Source of the DNA: Desulfobacteraceae bacterium
GTDB lineage: Bacteria; Desulfobacterota; Desulfobacteria; Desulfobacterales; Desulfosalsimonadaceae
Assembly: GCA_014237465.1 (NCBI GenBank)
Contig: JABZFM010000001.1
Span: 124,001 to 188,000, forward strand
Reading direction: 5' to 3'
Length of the DNA: 64,000 bases
This document shows positions 1 through 8,857 of this stretch, piece after piece. The notes beneath the pieces are model-generated. The model did not search any database. It was not told the origin of the DNA and worked only from the letters and a program-made list of their open reading frames with translations. The translations under genes and the position numbers were made by a program. Each line of letters opens with the position of its first letter. Position 1 is the first letter of the stretch.

Positions 1-861
1 TCCAGATTTACCAAAAGCCGTATCTGGGATATCTGCAGAAAATATGGATGTACCTCTTTTTCTTTGCTGGGCGGTATGATGATGGGGATTTACAGTGAAC
101 CGCCAAAGCCCGATGACGCAGATAACCCGGTGCGCCTGGTCTTAAGTGCCGGAACACCCCATGCGATCTGGGAGGATTTCGAAAAGCGGTTTAATGTGAT
201 GATCCACGAGTGGTATGGCGCTGTTGAAGGCGGGTTTGCCCATAAACCGCCGGGGGTGGGGCCTATCGGCTCGTTCGGAAAGCCTTTGGAAGGCCTCATG
301 GAAATGAAAGTTGTCGATAATGAAGGAAATGATTGCCCGCCGGGAGTAACCGGAGAGATCATTTTCAGGTTGCTGGGCCAGGAGACAGAGGTCGAGTATC
401 TGGGCAAGAAAAAAGCTTCTGAGGATAAAACCCGGGGCGGCTGGCTGCGAACCGGCGACATGGGACATACGGACGACGCCGGCTGGTTTTTCTTTGACTA
501 CCGGGCCGGTGGCGGATTGCGCCGGGCCGGTGATTTTATCCAGCCCCAGTACGTGGAAGCCGGCATCGCAATCCATCCGAATGTCAGTGATGTCTGTGTT
601 TACGGGGTTCCGGCAGCCTCCGGTGCTCCCGGGGAGAGTGATCTGGTGGCAGCTGTTGTGGCAATTGATGGGCAGACCCTTGATCCCAAATCTCTTTTTA
701 CCCATTGCAAAGAGAAACTGGAAGGTAATGCCATACCGTCATATCTGCAGGTGGTAGATGCAATTCCTAAATCTGCCTCAGAAAAGAATCTGGACCGGTT
801 GCTGCGGGAAGAATTTTCAAAAGAAGCGGATAATATTTACGTACTGGAAGACTTTAAGTAA
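1..861 (+). CDS. AMP-dependent acyl-CoA synthetase, C-terminal part (cut by window start)
   Basis: The reading frame is open to base 1, so the true start lies upstream. The visible 286 residues are the C-terminal part of an ANL-superfamily ligase of the CaiC/fatty-acyl-CoA ligase type, which adenylates a carboxylic acid and transfers it to CoA. Visible motifs are the A8-like GGWLRTGDMGHTDDAG, followed by a domain with HPNVSDVCVYGVP. Near the end is PKSASEKNLDR, whose lysine sits where the catalytic A10 lysine is expected, although the usual TGK reads SEK. It lies ahead of acyl-CoA dehydrogenase and thiolase genes, so it probably activates the acid that this cluster oxidises. The substrate cannot be read from this fragment. 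Confidence 0.85.
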   Translation, partial: SRFTKSRIWDICRKYGCTSFSLLGGMMMGIYSEPPKPDDADNPVRLVLSAGTPHAIWEDFEKRFNVMIHEWYGAVEGGFAHKPPGVGPIGSFGKPLEGLMEMKVVDNEGNDCPPGVTGEIIFRLLGQETEVEYLGKKKASEDKTRGGWLRTGDMGHTDDAGWFFFDYRAGGGLRRAGDFIQPQYVEAGIAIHPNVSDVCVYGVPAASGAPGESDLVAAVVAIDGQTLDPKSLFTHCKEKLEGNAIPSYLQVVDAIPKSASEKNLDRLLREEFSKEADNIYVLEDFK

Positions 862-910
862 ATTTCGGGTTAAACCGAAAAATCAAACCCGGATAAACCG
901 GAAAAGTGCC

Positions 911-1055
911 TTAAGTGAACTAAAGTTTTAAGTGAGCTAAAGTTGAGGTTAATGCCTCCGGTCACGTGGAACGCGTGATCAATTTTTATAGTAAAAATGA
1001 TTGCGCGTTTAGCGCAGCCCTCAACTTTAGGCAATTTAGGTCACTTTAGTCACTT
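911..1055. repeat. Nested imperfect palindrome between ligase and DUF2148 genes
   Basis: An outer inverted repeat pairs 911-948 with 1019-1055. Both arms are built from CTAAAGT/AAGTGA-like units and end in AAAGTTGAGG and its complement. Inside it a second stem pairs 971-987 with 991-1008 (ACGCGTGATCAA against TTGCGCGT-type sequence). The whole could form a cruciform or a long RNA hairpin. There is no open reading frame inside. It may be a miniature mobile element or an intergenic repeat. Confidence 0.6.
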
Positions 1056-1132
1056 CACACTTTTTGAGTTTTGAGATATTTTGCCATAAAATGCAAAAAA
1101 ATAGAACTTAGAAACTAAAAGGAGTGATGGTA

Positions 1133-1933
1133 ATGAAAAAATATGTGGAGGACCTTGATTTTCAGGGCGAAGAGTATATCAGCGATTGGCCGTCATGGTC
1201 GCCGCAGGATATTCGCCGAAAGAAGTGCGCGTTGGAAGCTGCACGGCTGATGGTGGATGCGGCCATGACGGCGCCGTTTGCCGGCGGTGTGCCGTCTATA
1301 GAAGCCCATATCGTCTATGGCCAGGAGGAGCTTGAAGCAATCGCACGCAAAGTGGAAGAAATCGCCCACAGCCAAGAAAGCTGGAAAGAGCCGTTTCTGT
1401 ATGAAGCGGTCATGGTCAGAGATTCAGATGTAATTATTTTTCTGGGAAATACCCGATGCCATGAAACACCGCTGGACGCCGGCTGCGGGATGTGCGGCGG
1501 GACCCTGGACTGCGGTTATTTTTATGAAAAAAAGACACAGAAATACGGTCTGGTGGATATTACTGATCGTTCATCCAAGCGAATGATTGATGGCCCCTTG
1601 TGTACCGCCCGGGTGGGAGATCTTGGGTATGCGGTGGGGAGCGCGCTCTGGACGGCTGCCACGTTGATGGTGGATGCACGTCCGTTTGCCAGCATGGGCA
1701 TGGCAGGTCAGAAAATGGGGTACTGCCCCAAGTCGGGCATGGTGGTTGGTGTTCCCGTGGCGGCAAAACCCAAGAATCCCTATGTGGATGTGAACGTGGA
1801 TTACCATCTTATCAACATGGACAAGGTGTTGGATAATACCCGAAAGATTTATCAGACCGCCCGGATTATTCGGGGGTTTGATTATCGAAAATGGATTCCA
1901 AAACCGCAAAAAACAGACGGGGAGGACGACTAA
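1133..1933 (+). CDS. DUF2148 ferredoxin-domain protein (first paralogue)
   Basis: A 266-residue protein of the DUF2148 family (uncharacterised proteins with a ferredoxin-like cysteine region). The cysteine cluster GCGMCGGTLDCG lies near residues 117-128 and could bind an Fe-S cluster. A later stretch (VGDLGYAVGSALWTAATLMV) matches the typical family segment around an invariant small-residue helix. ATG 1133 was chosen because AAGGAG at 1119-1124 is 8 bases upstream; GTG at 1124 overlaps this ribosome binding site. It ends in a TAATG overlap with the next gene, a paralogue, so the two are probably translationally coupled and may form a heteromer. The function is unknown; the context suggests a role in acyl-CoA redox chemistry. 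Confidence 0.8.
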   Translation: MKKYVEDLDFQGEEYISDWPSWSPQDIRRKKCALEAARLMVDAAMTAPFAGGVPSIEAHIVYGQEELEAIARKVEEIAHSQESWKEPFLYEAVMVRDSDVIIFLGNTRCHETPLDAGCGMCGGTLDCGYFYEKKTQKYGLVDITDRSSKRMIDGPLCTARVGDLGYAVGSALWTAATLMVDARPFASMGMAGQKMGYCPKSGMVVGVPVAAKPKNPYVDVNVDYHLINMDKVLDNTRKIYQTARIIRGFDYRKWIPKPQKTDGEDD

Positions 1934-2769
1934 TGGGACATTTAATCGGAAAAGAATACAGCCTGGATCATCTCATAGAGGTGGCCAAAAGCATCGTGCT
2001 GGCCATTCATAAGGCGCCCCAGATCACCGGAAAAACAAAGATTGAGGCAGAGATTATCTGGGGGGAGGATTTGGAACCGATCATCGACGTCATGGGCCCG
2101 GTGGGCAAAGTCATGCGATATGTTCAGTGGGATTATGAGACCATTAAAAACTGTTATGACAAGGGAGAATCACCGGTCATCATCGCCATTGGTGGAAAAA
2201 TCGCCAGTTCGAATCTCAATTGGAACTGCGGTGCCTGCGGGTTTGATACCTGTAAGGAATTTAATGCCTATAGCAAGGAATACAAGGGCGGCGGCCAGCT
2301 GGGCGGTCCGTCCTGCAACTGGAAAGCCCTTGACTGGGCCATGGCCTGTGACTGGGCATGTGCGTCGGCCTGGCAGTATCGGGTGGACAACCGGATCATG
2401 GGATCGGTCGGATTTGCATTGAATGCACTCGGTTTCATGCCTGGCATGGATGCTAAGATAGGTCTTGCGTTGGGGCCGCCAAGGGACATGGTTTACTACA
2501 ATCGGGAAGAAATGCATAAGAGCATGTCCTATGAAATGGATAAGCAGGACATAGTTAATTGTGTACCCACTATGTTTACCGCGTTCCCGGGTGGCGGAAC
2601 GCCCATGTACAAAACAAAAGATGACTGGTGGGCCCCGCCGGAATTTATGGGGATCGGGTACTCTGAGGAAGCTATGGAAGTCTACCAGCAGGTGATTTTT
2701 GAACAGGTCCCGGAGATGGTTGTCAAGCATGCGGATAAGATTGCTAAACGATATAAGGATAAAAAATAA
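1933..2769 (+). CDS. DUF2148 ferredoxin-domain protein (second paralogue)
   Basis: A 278-residue DUF2148 protein. The cysteine motif NCGACGFDTC lies near residues 98-107, with further cysteines in GGPSCNWKALDWAMACDWAC and the family segment DNRIMGSVGFALNALG. The start overlaps the upstream stop (TAATG), with GGGGAGG at 1919-1925 as ribosome binding site; upstream in-frame starts inside the previous gene are less likely. Two adjacent members of the same poorly known family suggest a two-subunit iron-sulfur protein. Position between a CoA ligase and an acyl-CoA dehydrogenase points to electron transfer in acid oxidation, but this is inference. Confidence 0.8.
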   Translation: MGHLIGKEYSLDHLIEVAKSIVLAIHKAPQITGKTKIEAEIIWGEDLEPIIDVMGPVGKVMRYVQWDYETIKNCYDKGESPVIIAIGGKIASSNLNWNCGACGFDTCKEFNAYSKEYKGGGQLGGPSCNWKALDWAMACDWACASAWQYRVDNRIMGSVGFALNALGFMPGMDAKIGLALGPPRDMVYYNREEMHKSMSYEMDKQDIVNCVPTMFTAFPGGGTPMYKTKDDWWAPPEFMGIGYSEEAMEVYQQVIFEQVPEMVVKHADKIAKRYKDKK

Positions 2770-2780
2770 TTAGGTATTTA

Positions 2781-2823
2781 GGTAGAAGACTGAAGGTAGA
2801 AGGTGAAAGGTGAAAGGTGAAAG
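2781..2823 (+). repeat. Heptamer tandem repeats (GAAGGTA / GAAAGGT type)
   Basis: Short direct repeats of about 7 bases (GGTAGAA, GGTGAAA) run for about 43 bases just after the second DUF2148 gene. The same repeat type recurs near 17627-17653 and 33599-33754, there partly in the opposite orientation. No function is visible; slippage during replication can change the copy number of such repeats. Confidence 0.7.
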
Positions 2824-2892
2824 TCTGCGGCCAACACTTCAGGCTATCAAGATGAAATGACAAATAAATTTTAAATAATAGAGGGGTAAAAA

Positions 2893-4140
2893 ATGAATTA
2901 TCTGGATCTTGACCTCGAATTAACCGAGGATGACATTGAACTTAAAAGTGCTGCCCATCGGTTTGCCAAAGAAGTGATGCGGCCCATTGCCAAAGAGCTT
3001 GATGAGATGACGCCTGAACAGGTCATTGCCAAGGACTCTCCATTTTGGACATTCATGAAAAAAGCATATGAGCTCGGGTATCACACCATACTCATTCCGG
3101 AATCATACGGCGGAATGGATCTCACATCTAAGCAGCAGGCCATTATTTATGAAGAACTGGCCTGGGGAAGCTTTGGCTTGACGGTGGCCCTTGGAGTGGC
3201 AAGCTTTCCCGCCTTCGGTGCTTCCCTTGTGGCGGAAGAAGAGCTCATTGACAAATTCATCACGCCGTATTGTGAGTGCAAGGACGCCAGTATAATTGGC
3301 TGTTGGGGCATTACGGAACCGGATCATGGTTCGGATACACTGATGTGCGGTCATCCCATTTTTCGTGATCCAGATATTAAAGCACAATGCCGGGCAAAAC
3401 TGGATGGAGACGAATGGGTGATATCCGGACAGAAATCAGCCTGGGTTTCCTGTGGAACGGTTGCGACGCATTGTGCGCTGTTTTGCCAAACCGATCCGTC
3501 CATGGGACATGCAGGAGGGATGATTTGCATTGTTCCGCTTGATCTGCCGGGTGTGACCAAGGGCAAACCTTTAGACAAACTTGGGCAAAGGGATCTGAAT
3601 CAGGGAGAGATTTTTTTTGATAATGTTCGGATTCCTCAGTCGCATGTGATCGCCGGCTCCGAAGCCTATGAAGTGCTTTTGGAAATTGTGTTGTCAACTA
3701 CCACGGCTTTTATGGGGTTTGCCAGCGCCGGGCTCGCGAGGGCCGCCTTCGAGGAGGCCCTGGAATACGCCAAGAACCGGGTCCAGGGAGGTAAACGGCT
3801 TGTGGAATATACCAACATTCAAATGAAGCTGTTTCATATGTTCAGTAAAGTAGAGCTTACCCGTTATTATAGCCGCATGGCGTATATGTTTAATCAGAAT
3901 ACCTCAACGCCTGCGGAGGAATACTCCCTCATCGCCAAGGTATTCGGGACAAATTCGGCCTATGAGATCGCCCATGATGCGATTCAGATTTTTGGCGGGA
4001 ATGGACTGACAAAAGAATATCTCATCGAAAAACTCTATCGTGACGCCCGGGCAACACTTATTGAGGACGGTTCCAATGATACCTTGGCAATTGCCGGGGG
4101 GCATAAACTGATTCATACGTATCCAAGACTGGATATGTAA
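2893..4140 (+). CDS. Acyl-CoA dehydrogenase
   Basis: A 415-residue flavoprotein of the acyl-CoA dehydrogenase family, which introduces a double bond into an acyl-CoA and reduces ETF. The flavin/substrate motif WGITEPDHGSD lies near residue 139. The C-terminal helical domain contains IFGGNGLTKEYLIEKLYRDA, then LIEDGSND, whose glutamate (about residue 391) sits where the catalytic base of the short/medium-chain enzymes lies. Start ATG 2893 follows GAGGGG. The gene is followed by thiolase, etfA, membrane oxidoreductase and etfB, which supplies its electron acceptor chain. The substrate is not known; length and motifs are normal for the family. Confidence 0.93.
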   Translation: MNYLDLDLELTEDDIELKSAAHRFAKEVMRPIAKELDEMTPEQVIAKDSPFWTFMKKAYELGYHTILIPESYGGMDLTSKQQAIIYEELAWGSFGLTVALGVASFPAFGASLVAEEELIDKFITPYCECKDASIIGCWGITEPDHGSDTLMCGHPIFRDPDIKAQCRAKLDGDEWVISGQKSAWVSCGTVATHCALFCQTDPSMGHAGGMICIVPLDLPGVTKGKPLDKLGQRDLNQGEIFFDNVRIPQSHVIAGSEAYEVLLEIVLSTTTAFMGFASAGLARAAFEEALEYAKNRVQGGKRLVEYTNIQMKLFHMFSKVELTRYYSRMAYMFNQNTSTPAEEYSLIAKVFGTNSAYEIAHDAIQIFGGNGLTKEYLIEKLYRDARATLIEDGSNDTLAIAGGHKLIHTYPRLDM

Positions 4141-4252
4141 ATGGAATTTACATTGACGGTCATTTGAAAAGTTTCAATGGTTACCGTAGCGATTTGCCGA
4201 TGGCCGTAAATGATATTTTTTTATAATTGGTTTTTTAAAGGAGTAATTGATA

Positions 4253-5491
4253 ATGGGAGAAGTGTATATCATCGGACTCGGAATGATCCGGTTCAACAAG
4301 TATCTGGACGGAAATGTTCGGAATATGGCCCATGAAGTAATTCAACAGGCCCTGGAAGATGGAAATTTGCAAAAGGAAGATCTGCAGGCGGCATTTTTTT
4401 CAAATACGTTCTGGGGAATGTTTGCCAACCAGCATTCCATACGGGGACAGGTGGTTCTTCGATCCATGGGGGTGGGCGGCATTCCGGTGACAAATGTTGA
4501 AAATGCCTGCGCTGGTGCGTCAACCGCGCTGCATCTGGCATATACAGGTATCCGCGCCGGCATGTATGATGTGGCCCTGGCCGTGGGGTCGGAAAAAATC
4601 ACGGACCCGGACAAAATGAAGTCTTTGTCCGCCTATGCAACCTGCATGGATGTGGAAAATTTCGGTGAACAGCTCAAAATGATGGAAAAGGCCAATGAGA
4701 TGTTTCAGGTGGACATTCCTGAAGGCCAAACTCCGCCGGGAGAGGGTCGAAGTATATTCATGGATGCCTATGCCATGGGGGCCAGATGGCATATGAATAA
4801 ATTCGGGTCCACCCAGCATCAACTGGCAACGATCTGTGCAAAAAATCATTTTCACGGGTCACTCAATCCCATGGCCCAGTATCAGATGGATATGTCTGTT
4901 GGCGATGTGATGGCGGATAAGCCGATTGCGTATCCGTTGACCCGTGCCATGTGCGCGCCGGTGGGAGACGGCGCGGCAGCTGCCATTGTCTGTTCGGAAA
5001 AGTTTCTGAAGAAGTTAAAAGATGCCCGTCCTGTTAAAATCCGGGCGTCGGTTCACGGGTCTGGGATGGATCGGGATTTTGACGGCGAAGACATTGGGGA
5101 GCGCCTTTCCAAGCAGGCATATGATATGGCCGGCCTTGGCCCGGAAGCTATCAGTCTGGCGGAACTGCACGATGCCACCGCTTATGGTGAGCTTCACCAG
5201 ACCGAGGCCATGGGGTTCTGCCCCATGGGAGAAGGGGGCCCCTATGCGGAAACCGGTGCCACTAAACTGGGCGGCAAACAGCCGATGAATACCAGCGGCG
5301 GTCTGGAATGCCGCGGCCATCCCATTGGCGCGTCAGGACTGGCTCAGATCTATGAACTCGGCCTCCAGTTGCGGGGAGAAGCCGGCAAACGACAGGTGGA
5401 AGGCGCCCGGATCGGGCTGGCGGAAAACGGCGGCGGCAATATTGGCATGGAAGAGGCGGCCATGTGTATACATATTCTGGAAAAAGTATAG
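4253..5491 (+). CDS. Thiolase family protein (SCP-x/acetyl-CoA acetyltransferase-like)
   Basis: A 412-residue thiolase-fold protein that would cleave beta-ketoacyl-CoA with CoA. The nucleophilic cysteine is in NACAGAS (about residue 86). The later motif CRGHPIGASG carries the catalytic histidine, and the C-terminal motif reads ENGGGNIG instead of the CxG of classical thiolases, as in the SCP-x/lipid-transfer branch. ATG 4253 is preferred over TTG 4247 because AAAGGAG at 4237-4243 is well spaced. It lies directly downstream of acyl-CoA dehydrogenase. No hydratase or hydroxyacyl dehydrogenase is encoded between them, so those steps must be supplied elsewhere. Confidence 0.88.
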   Translation: MGEVYIIGLGMIRFNKYLDGNVRNMAHEVIQQALEDGNLQKEDLQAAFFSNTFWGMFANQHSIRGQVVLRSMGVGGIPVTNVENACAGASTALHLAYTGIRAGMYDVALAVGSEKITDPDKMKSLSAYATCMDVENFGEQLKMMEKANEMFQVDIPEGQTPPGEGRSIFMDAYAMGARWHMNKFGSTQHQLATICAKNHFHGSLNPMAQYQMDMSVGDVMADKPIAYPLTRAMCAPVGDGAAAAIVCSEKFLKKLKDARPVKIRASVHGSGMDRDFDGEDIGERLSKQAYDMAGLGPEAISLAELHDATAYGELHQTEAMGFCPMGEGGPYAETGATKLGGKQPMNTSGGLECRGHPIGASGLAQIYELGLQLRGEAGKRQVEGARIGLAENGGGNIGMEEAAMCIHILEKV

Positions 5492-5493
5492 CA

Positions 5494-5630
5494 GACTGCT
5501 GAAAAACTGCGCCTAAGGTCGCCATGCGGCGTTGCGCGGCTCCCGCCAATGCTTACATATGGCCACATGCTGCGCTTGTCGAGTCGCCGCGCGCCTTGCA
5601 TGGCGACCTGATTCTTGTTTTTCAACAGCC
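5494..5630. repeat. Long intergenic inverted repeat, copy 1
   Basis: The outer arms GACTGCTGAAAAAC (5494-5507) and GTTTTTCAACAGCC (5617-5630) are complementary. The interior contains TGCGGCGTTGCG, TGCTTACATATGGCCACATG and GCGCGCCTTG. The same order of motifs (GCGTT, TGCTCACATA, TATGCTCCGC, CGCCTTG) recurs at 10581, 32384, 36847, 44669 and 57648, and in diverged form at 23062. It sits right after the thiolase stop codon, where it could also act as an RNA hairpin. Confidence 0.75.
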
Positions 5631-5718
5631 TGATAAACATGAAAATATTCATTTTAAAACATAGCATTTTAAACGACAATATTTAGTTCCATGCGGCTGA
5701 ATATCAGGAGATACGAAC

Positions 5719-6678
5719 ATGTCAAGCGTTCTTATTATTGCAGAACACCAGAATGGAAAATTGAAAAAATCAACGCTAAACGCCATCACATTTGGCAGGG
5801 AAGCGGCTGAGAAGCTCCAGGCGGAACTTTGCCTGCTGGTGATCGGGCATGATGTTTCCGGTGTTGCTGATGAACTGAAAAGCTATGGCGCATCAAAAAT
5901 TGTTCTTGCGGATGCGCCCGACCTTGCAAATTACACGGCAGAAACCTGGAGTTATGCGGCTGCTGAAGCGTCAAAGATGCGCGATGCGGTAATTGTTGGG
6001 ATGAGTTCCGGCACCACGGGCAAGGATATGATGCCGCGGGTGGCTGTTAAGCTGGATGCCGGGATGGGATCGGATGTGTTTGCGTTTGATGGTGAAAAAT
6101 TTTTAAGAGGCATGTGGGCCGGCAACGCTGTTGCCACTGTTGACATTAAAACCCCCATCAAGGTTGTTACGATTCAATCAACCGCTTTTGCGGCTGCCGA
6201 ACCGGTCAGTGGTGAGTCGTCGGTTGAAAAAATTGACATCAGTATGCCGCAAACCAGGACCCGGTTTGTGGAGATGCGCCAAACCGTCAGTGAACGGCCC
6301 GATCCCACGGAAGCCGGCGTCGTGATTACAGGCGGACGCGGCGTCAACGGCGCAGAAAATTTTAAAATTATCGAAAGACTCGCAGATATTTTCGGCGGTG
6401 CCGTCGGGGCGACGCGTGCCGCGGTTGACGCCGGATGGGTGCCCAACGACCTTCAAATCGGTCAGACCGGAAAGATGGTTGCGCCGGATTTATATGTTGC
6501 CGCCGGATTGTCCGGTTCCATTCAGCACCAGGCCGGCATGAAAAACAGCAAGGTGATTGTTGCGATCAATAAGGATGAAGAGGCGCCCATTTTTCAGATT
6601 GCTGATTTCGGTATTGTCGCTGATCTTTTTAAAGTAATTCCGGAAATGAGTGACATATTGGAAAAGGAAATGTCATGA
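5719..6678 (+). CDS. etfA: Electron transfer flavoprotein alpha subunit
   Basis: A 319-residue ETF alpha subunit. The N-terminal ETF domain starts SSVLIIAEHQNGKLKKSTLN. The C-terminal FAD-binding domain carries VITGGRGVNGAENF, GATRAAVDAGWVP and GLSGSIQHQAGM, the hallmark FAD contacts near residues 200-285. It accepts electrons from acyl-CoA dehydrogenases. AGGAG precedes ATG 5719. The stop overlaps the start of the membrane oxidoreductase gene by 4 bases (ATGA), so the two are translationally coupled. The beta subunit is not adjacent but follows the oxidoreductase, an unusual order. Confidence 0.95.
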   Translation: MSSVLIIAEHQNGKLKKSTLNAITFGREAAEKLQAELCLLVIGHDVSGVADELKSYGASKIVLADAPDLANYTAETWSYAAAEASKMRDAVIVGMSSGTTGKDMMPRVAVKLDAGMGSDVFAFDGEKFLRGMWAGNAVATVDIKTPIKVVTIQSTAFAAAEPVSGESSVEKIDISMPQTRTRFVEMRQTVSERPDPTEAGVVITGGRGVNGAENFKIIERLADIFGGAVGATRAAVDAGWVPNDLQIGQTGKMVAPDLYVAAGLSGSIQHQAGMKNSKVIVAINKDEEAPIFQIADFGIVADLFKVIPEMSDILEKEMS

Positions 6679-8714
6679 ATCCTGTTGCAATGGGTTTGTT
6701 GCTGCTAATTTCTCTTTCTGCGTTTACACTGAGCGTTGTGCGCCGGTTTCTGCCCCTGTTTGTCATGCAGCCGGATGTCCGCTGGGAAAACCCCAAAGAG
6801 AGAGTCGTCGGGATACTTAAGTATTTCTTCGGCCAGCTCAGATTCCTAAGGCCCTTTGAACGGGTCCACGGTATCGCCCATATCATGATTTTCTGGGGAG
6901 CGATCGTCGTCACACTTTCCACCATTCAGATGGCCGGGCGGGGCTTTTCACCGGACTGGCACCTGCCCGGTTTTGGTGATACCGGATTGGGGCTGACCTA
7001 CATTTTTTTAAAAGACCTGTTTACATTATCGATTATGACAGGGTGTACCATGGCCTTTGTGAATCGTGTTTTTTTCCGGCCCTCCCGGATGATATTGTCT
7101 TTAGAGGCCCTGGTCATTTTAAACTGGATTTTCTGGATGATGGCGATGGATCTGCTCTATGAGTCCACCCTGTTTATACTGTCACCGGACCATCCGGAAA
7201 CTCAGGCGGCATTTTTAGGGATGTTTGGAAAAAAACTCCTGATGGGTATGGGGTTAATAGCTGATTCGTCCATGACATCACAACTTCATGCCATGGGCAG
7301 CTGGGGGCACTTGATTCTGGGGTTGTCGTTTTTAAACTATTTGCCCTATTGCAAACAGTTCCATGAAGTCACCTCCTTGCCGTCACTGTTTATGCGAAGC
7401 CTTAAAAAAAAAGGGGCCCTGACCCGGCAGGACCTTGAAGATGAGGATGCTATTTTCGGTGTGGGGAAAATAGAAGAATTTTCCTGGAAACGGGGAATGG
7501 ACATGTATACCTGCGCAGAATGCGGCCGGTGTCATGCCAATTGCCCGGCTTATCTGACGGACAAGCCACTGTCTCCCATGCACTTAATCATGGATGAAAG
7601 AGATCATCTTAAAAAAAAGACAAATTTGATGTGTCAGGCGGCCCTGCACAAATTTAAAAAAGAGCCGGAAAAAGTGGAAGCGGTTCTTGAAGAGTGGGAC
7701 GGTGAGAATCTCGTCGGGGATGTCATATCAGAAGAAGCAATCTGGGCATGTACCACCTGCGGCCACTGTATCTCAAACTGCCCGTTGATGATTGAGCATG
7801 TGGACAACATCATCGATATACGGCGACACCTGGTCCAGGTGGAAAGCCGTTTCCCAAAAGAATTGACCCAGTTTTTCAAAGGGTGCGAAAACCTTTCCAA
7901 CCCGTGGAGTCTGGCATCAAACACCCGGGGCGACTGGTTTGGCGATCTGGGTGTTAAAACCCCTGAAGAGAATCCTGACTTTGAATATCTGTTTTATGTG
8001 GGGTGCGCCGGGTCCTTTGATGACCGGTACAAAAAAGTGACCATCGCTGTGGCCAAATTGTTGCAAAAGGCGGGAGTGAATTTTGTTTGTCTGGGTGACA
8101 ATGAAATGTGCTGCGGTGAGACGGCAAGGCGGCTTGGCAATGAATATCTGGCACAGCACATGATTAATTTTAATCTTGAGATGTTCGACAGCATCGGGGT
8201 TAAAAAAATTATTACCGCCTGCCCCCATTGTTTTAACACATTTAAAAACGAATATCCCCAGTTTGGAAAAAGCTTTGAGGTGGTTCACCATACGGAATTG
8301 ATCCGGGAACTGACCCGAAAAGGCGTTTTTAAGGCCGGCAAAAAATTTAACGGCAAGGGGCCGGTGGTGTATCACGATTCCTGTTACCTGGGCCGGTATA
8401 ATGATTTATATGATATCCCCCGGGATATCGCCCGGTTTATTCCCGGTGTAAAACTGGTGGAAGCAGAACGACGGGAACGGACCAGTTTCTGCTGCGGCGC
8501 CGGCGGCGGCCGCATGTGGATGGAGGAAAATATTGGAAAGCGGATCAATGCGGAGCGGTTTGAACAGCTTGCGGCAACCGGGGCGAAGACCGTTGCCACC
8601 GCCTGTCCCTACTGCATGATTATGCTCGATGATGCCATGAAGGAAAAGGGAGCAGAAGAAGAATTTGAAATTGTTGATCTGGCCCAGATGATGCTTGCAT
8701 CCATTGAAGCGTAA
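6675..8714 (+). CDS. Membrane Fe-S ETF:(mena)quinone oxidoreductase (EMO/DUF224 type)
   Basis: A 679-residue protein in three parts. The N-terminal 230 residues hold several hydrophobic helices resembling the NarI cytochrome b subunit. Two [4Fe-4S] motifs follow, CAECGRCHANCP (about residue 278) and CTTCGHCISNCP (about 358). Two HdrD-type CCG domains end the protein, with CCGETARRLG (about 478) and CCGAGGGRMW (about 606). This architecture is that of the membrane oxidoreductases that pass electrons from ETF to menaquinone in syntrophic and sulfate-reducing fatty- and aromatic-acid degraders. It is coupled to etfA by a 4-base overlap and followed by etfB. Confidence 0.9.
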   Translation: MNPVAMGLLLLISLSAFTLSVVRRFLPLFVMQPDVRWENPKERVVGILKYFFGQLRFLRPFERVHGIAHIMIFWGAIVVTLSTIQMAGRGFSPDWHLPGFGDTGLGLTYIFLKDLFTLSIMTGCTMAFVNRVFFRPSRMILSLEALVILNWIFWMMAMDLLYESTLFILSPDHPETQAAFLGMFGKKLLMGMGLIADSSMTSQLHAMGSWGHLILGLSFLNYLPYCKQFHEVTSLPSLFMRSLKKKGALTRQDLEDEDAIFGVGKIEEFSWKRGMDMYTCAECGRCHANCPAYLTDKPLSPMHLIMDERDHLKKKTNLMCQAALHKFKKEPEKVEAVLEEWDGENLVGDVISEEAIWACTTCGHCISNCPLMIEHVDNIIDIRRHLVQVESRFPKELTQFFKGCENLSNPWSLASNTRGDWFGDLGVKTPEENPDFEYLFYVGCAGSFDDRYKKVTIAVAKLLQKAGVNFVCLGDNEMCCGETARRLGNEYLAQHMINFNLEMFDSIGVKKIITACPHCFNTFKNEYPQFGKSFEVVHHTELIRELTRKGVFKAGKKFNGKGPVVYHDSCYLGRYNDLYDIPRDIARFIPGVKLVEAERRERTSFCCGAGGGRMWMEENIGKRINAERFEQLAATGAKTVATACPYCMIMLDDAMKEKGAEEEFEIVDLAQMMLASIEA

Positions 8715-8749
8715 GTTTTTTCTTATGGTTATCCGATTCAGAGATAGTC

Positions 8750-8808
8750 GGCACGGTGGCCGACCCTACGCGTTCATTGCAGAACCTCGTAGGGCAGGCC
8801 ACTGTGCC
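8750..8808. repeat. Intergenic inverted repeat (GGCACGGTGGCC / GGCCACTGTGCC)
   Basis: Arms 8750-8770 and 8788-8808 are complementary over 21 bases with two or three mismatches, around a 17-base spacer. It lies between the oxidoreductase and etfB. There is no T-run after the stem, so it is not a classical terminator, but it may lower read-through into etfB. No second copy is evident in this window. Confidence 0.7.
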
Positions 8809-8857
8809 TGCCGGTGATATATTGTATATTTTTTATAATTAGTTAAGGGAGCGGTTC

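Noticed and set aside
8750-8808. Classical terminator after the ETF oxidoreductase
   Set aside because: The stem is strong but no T-run follows, and etfB, needed in equal amount to etfA, lies directly downstream.
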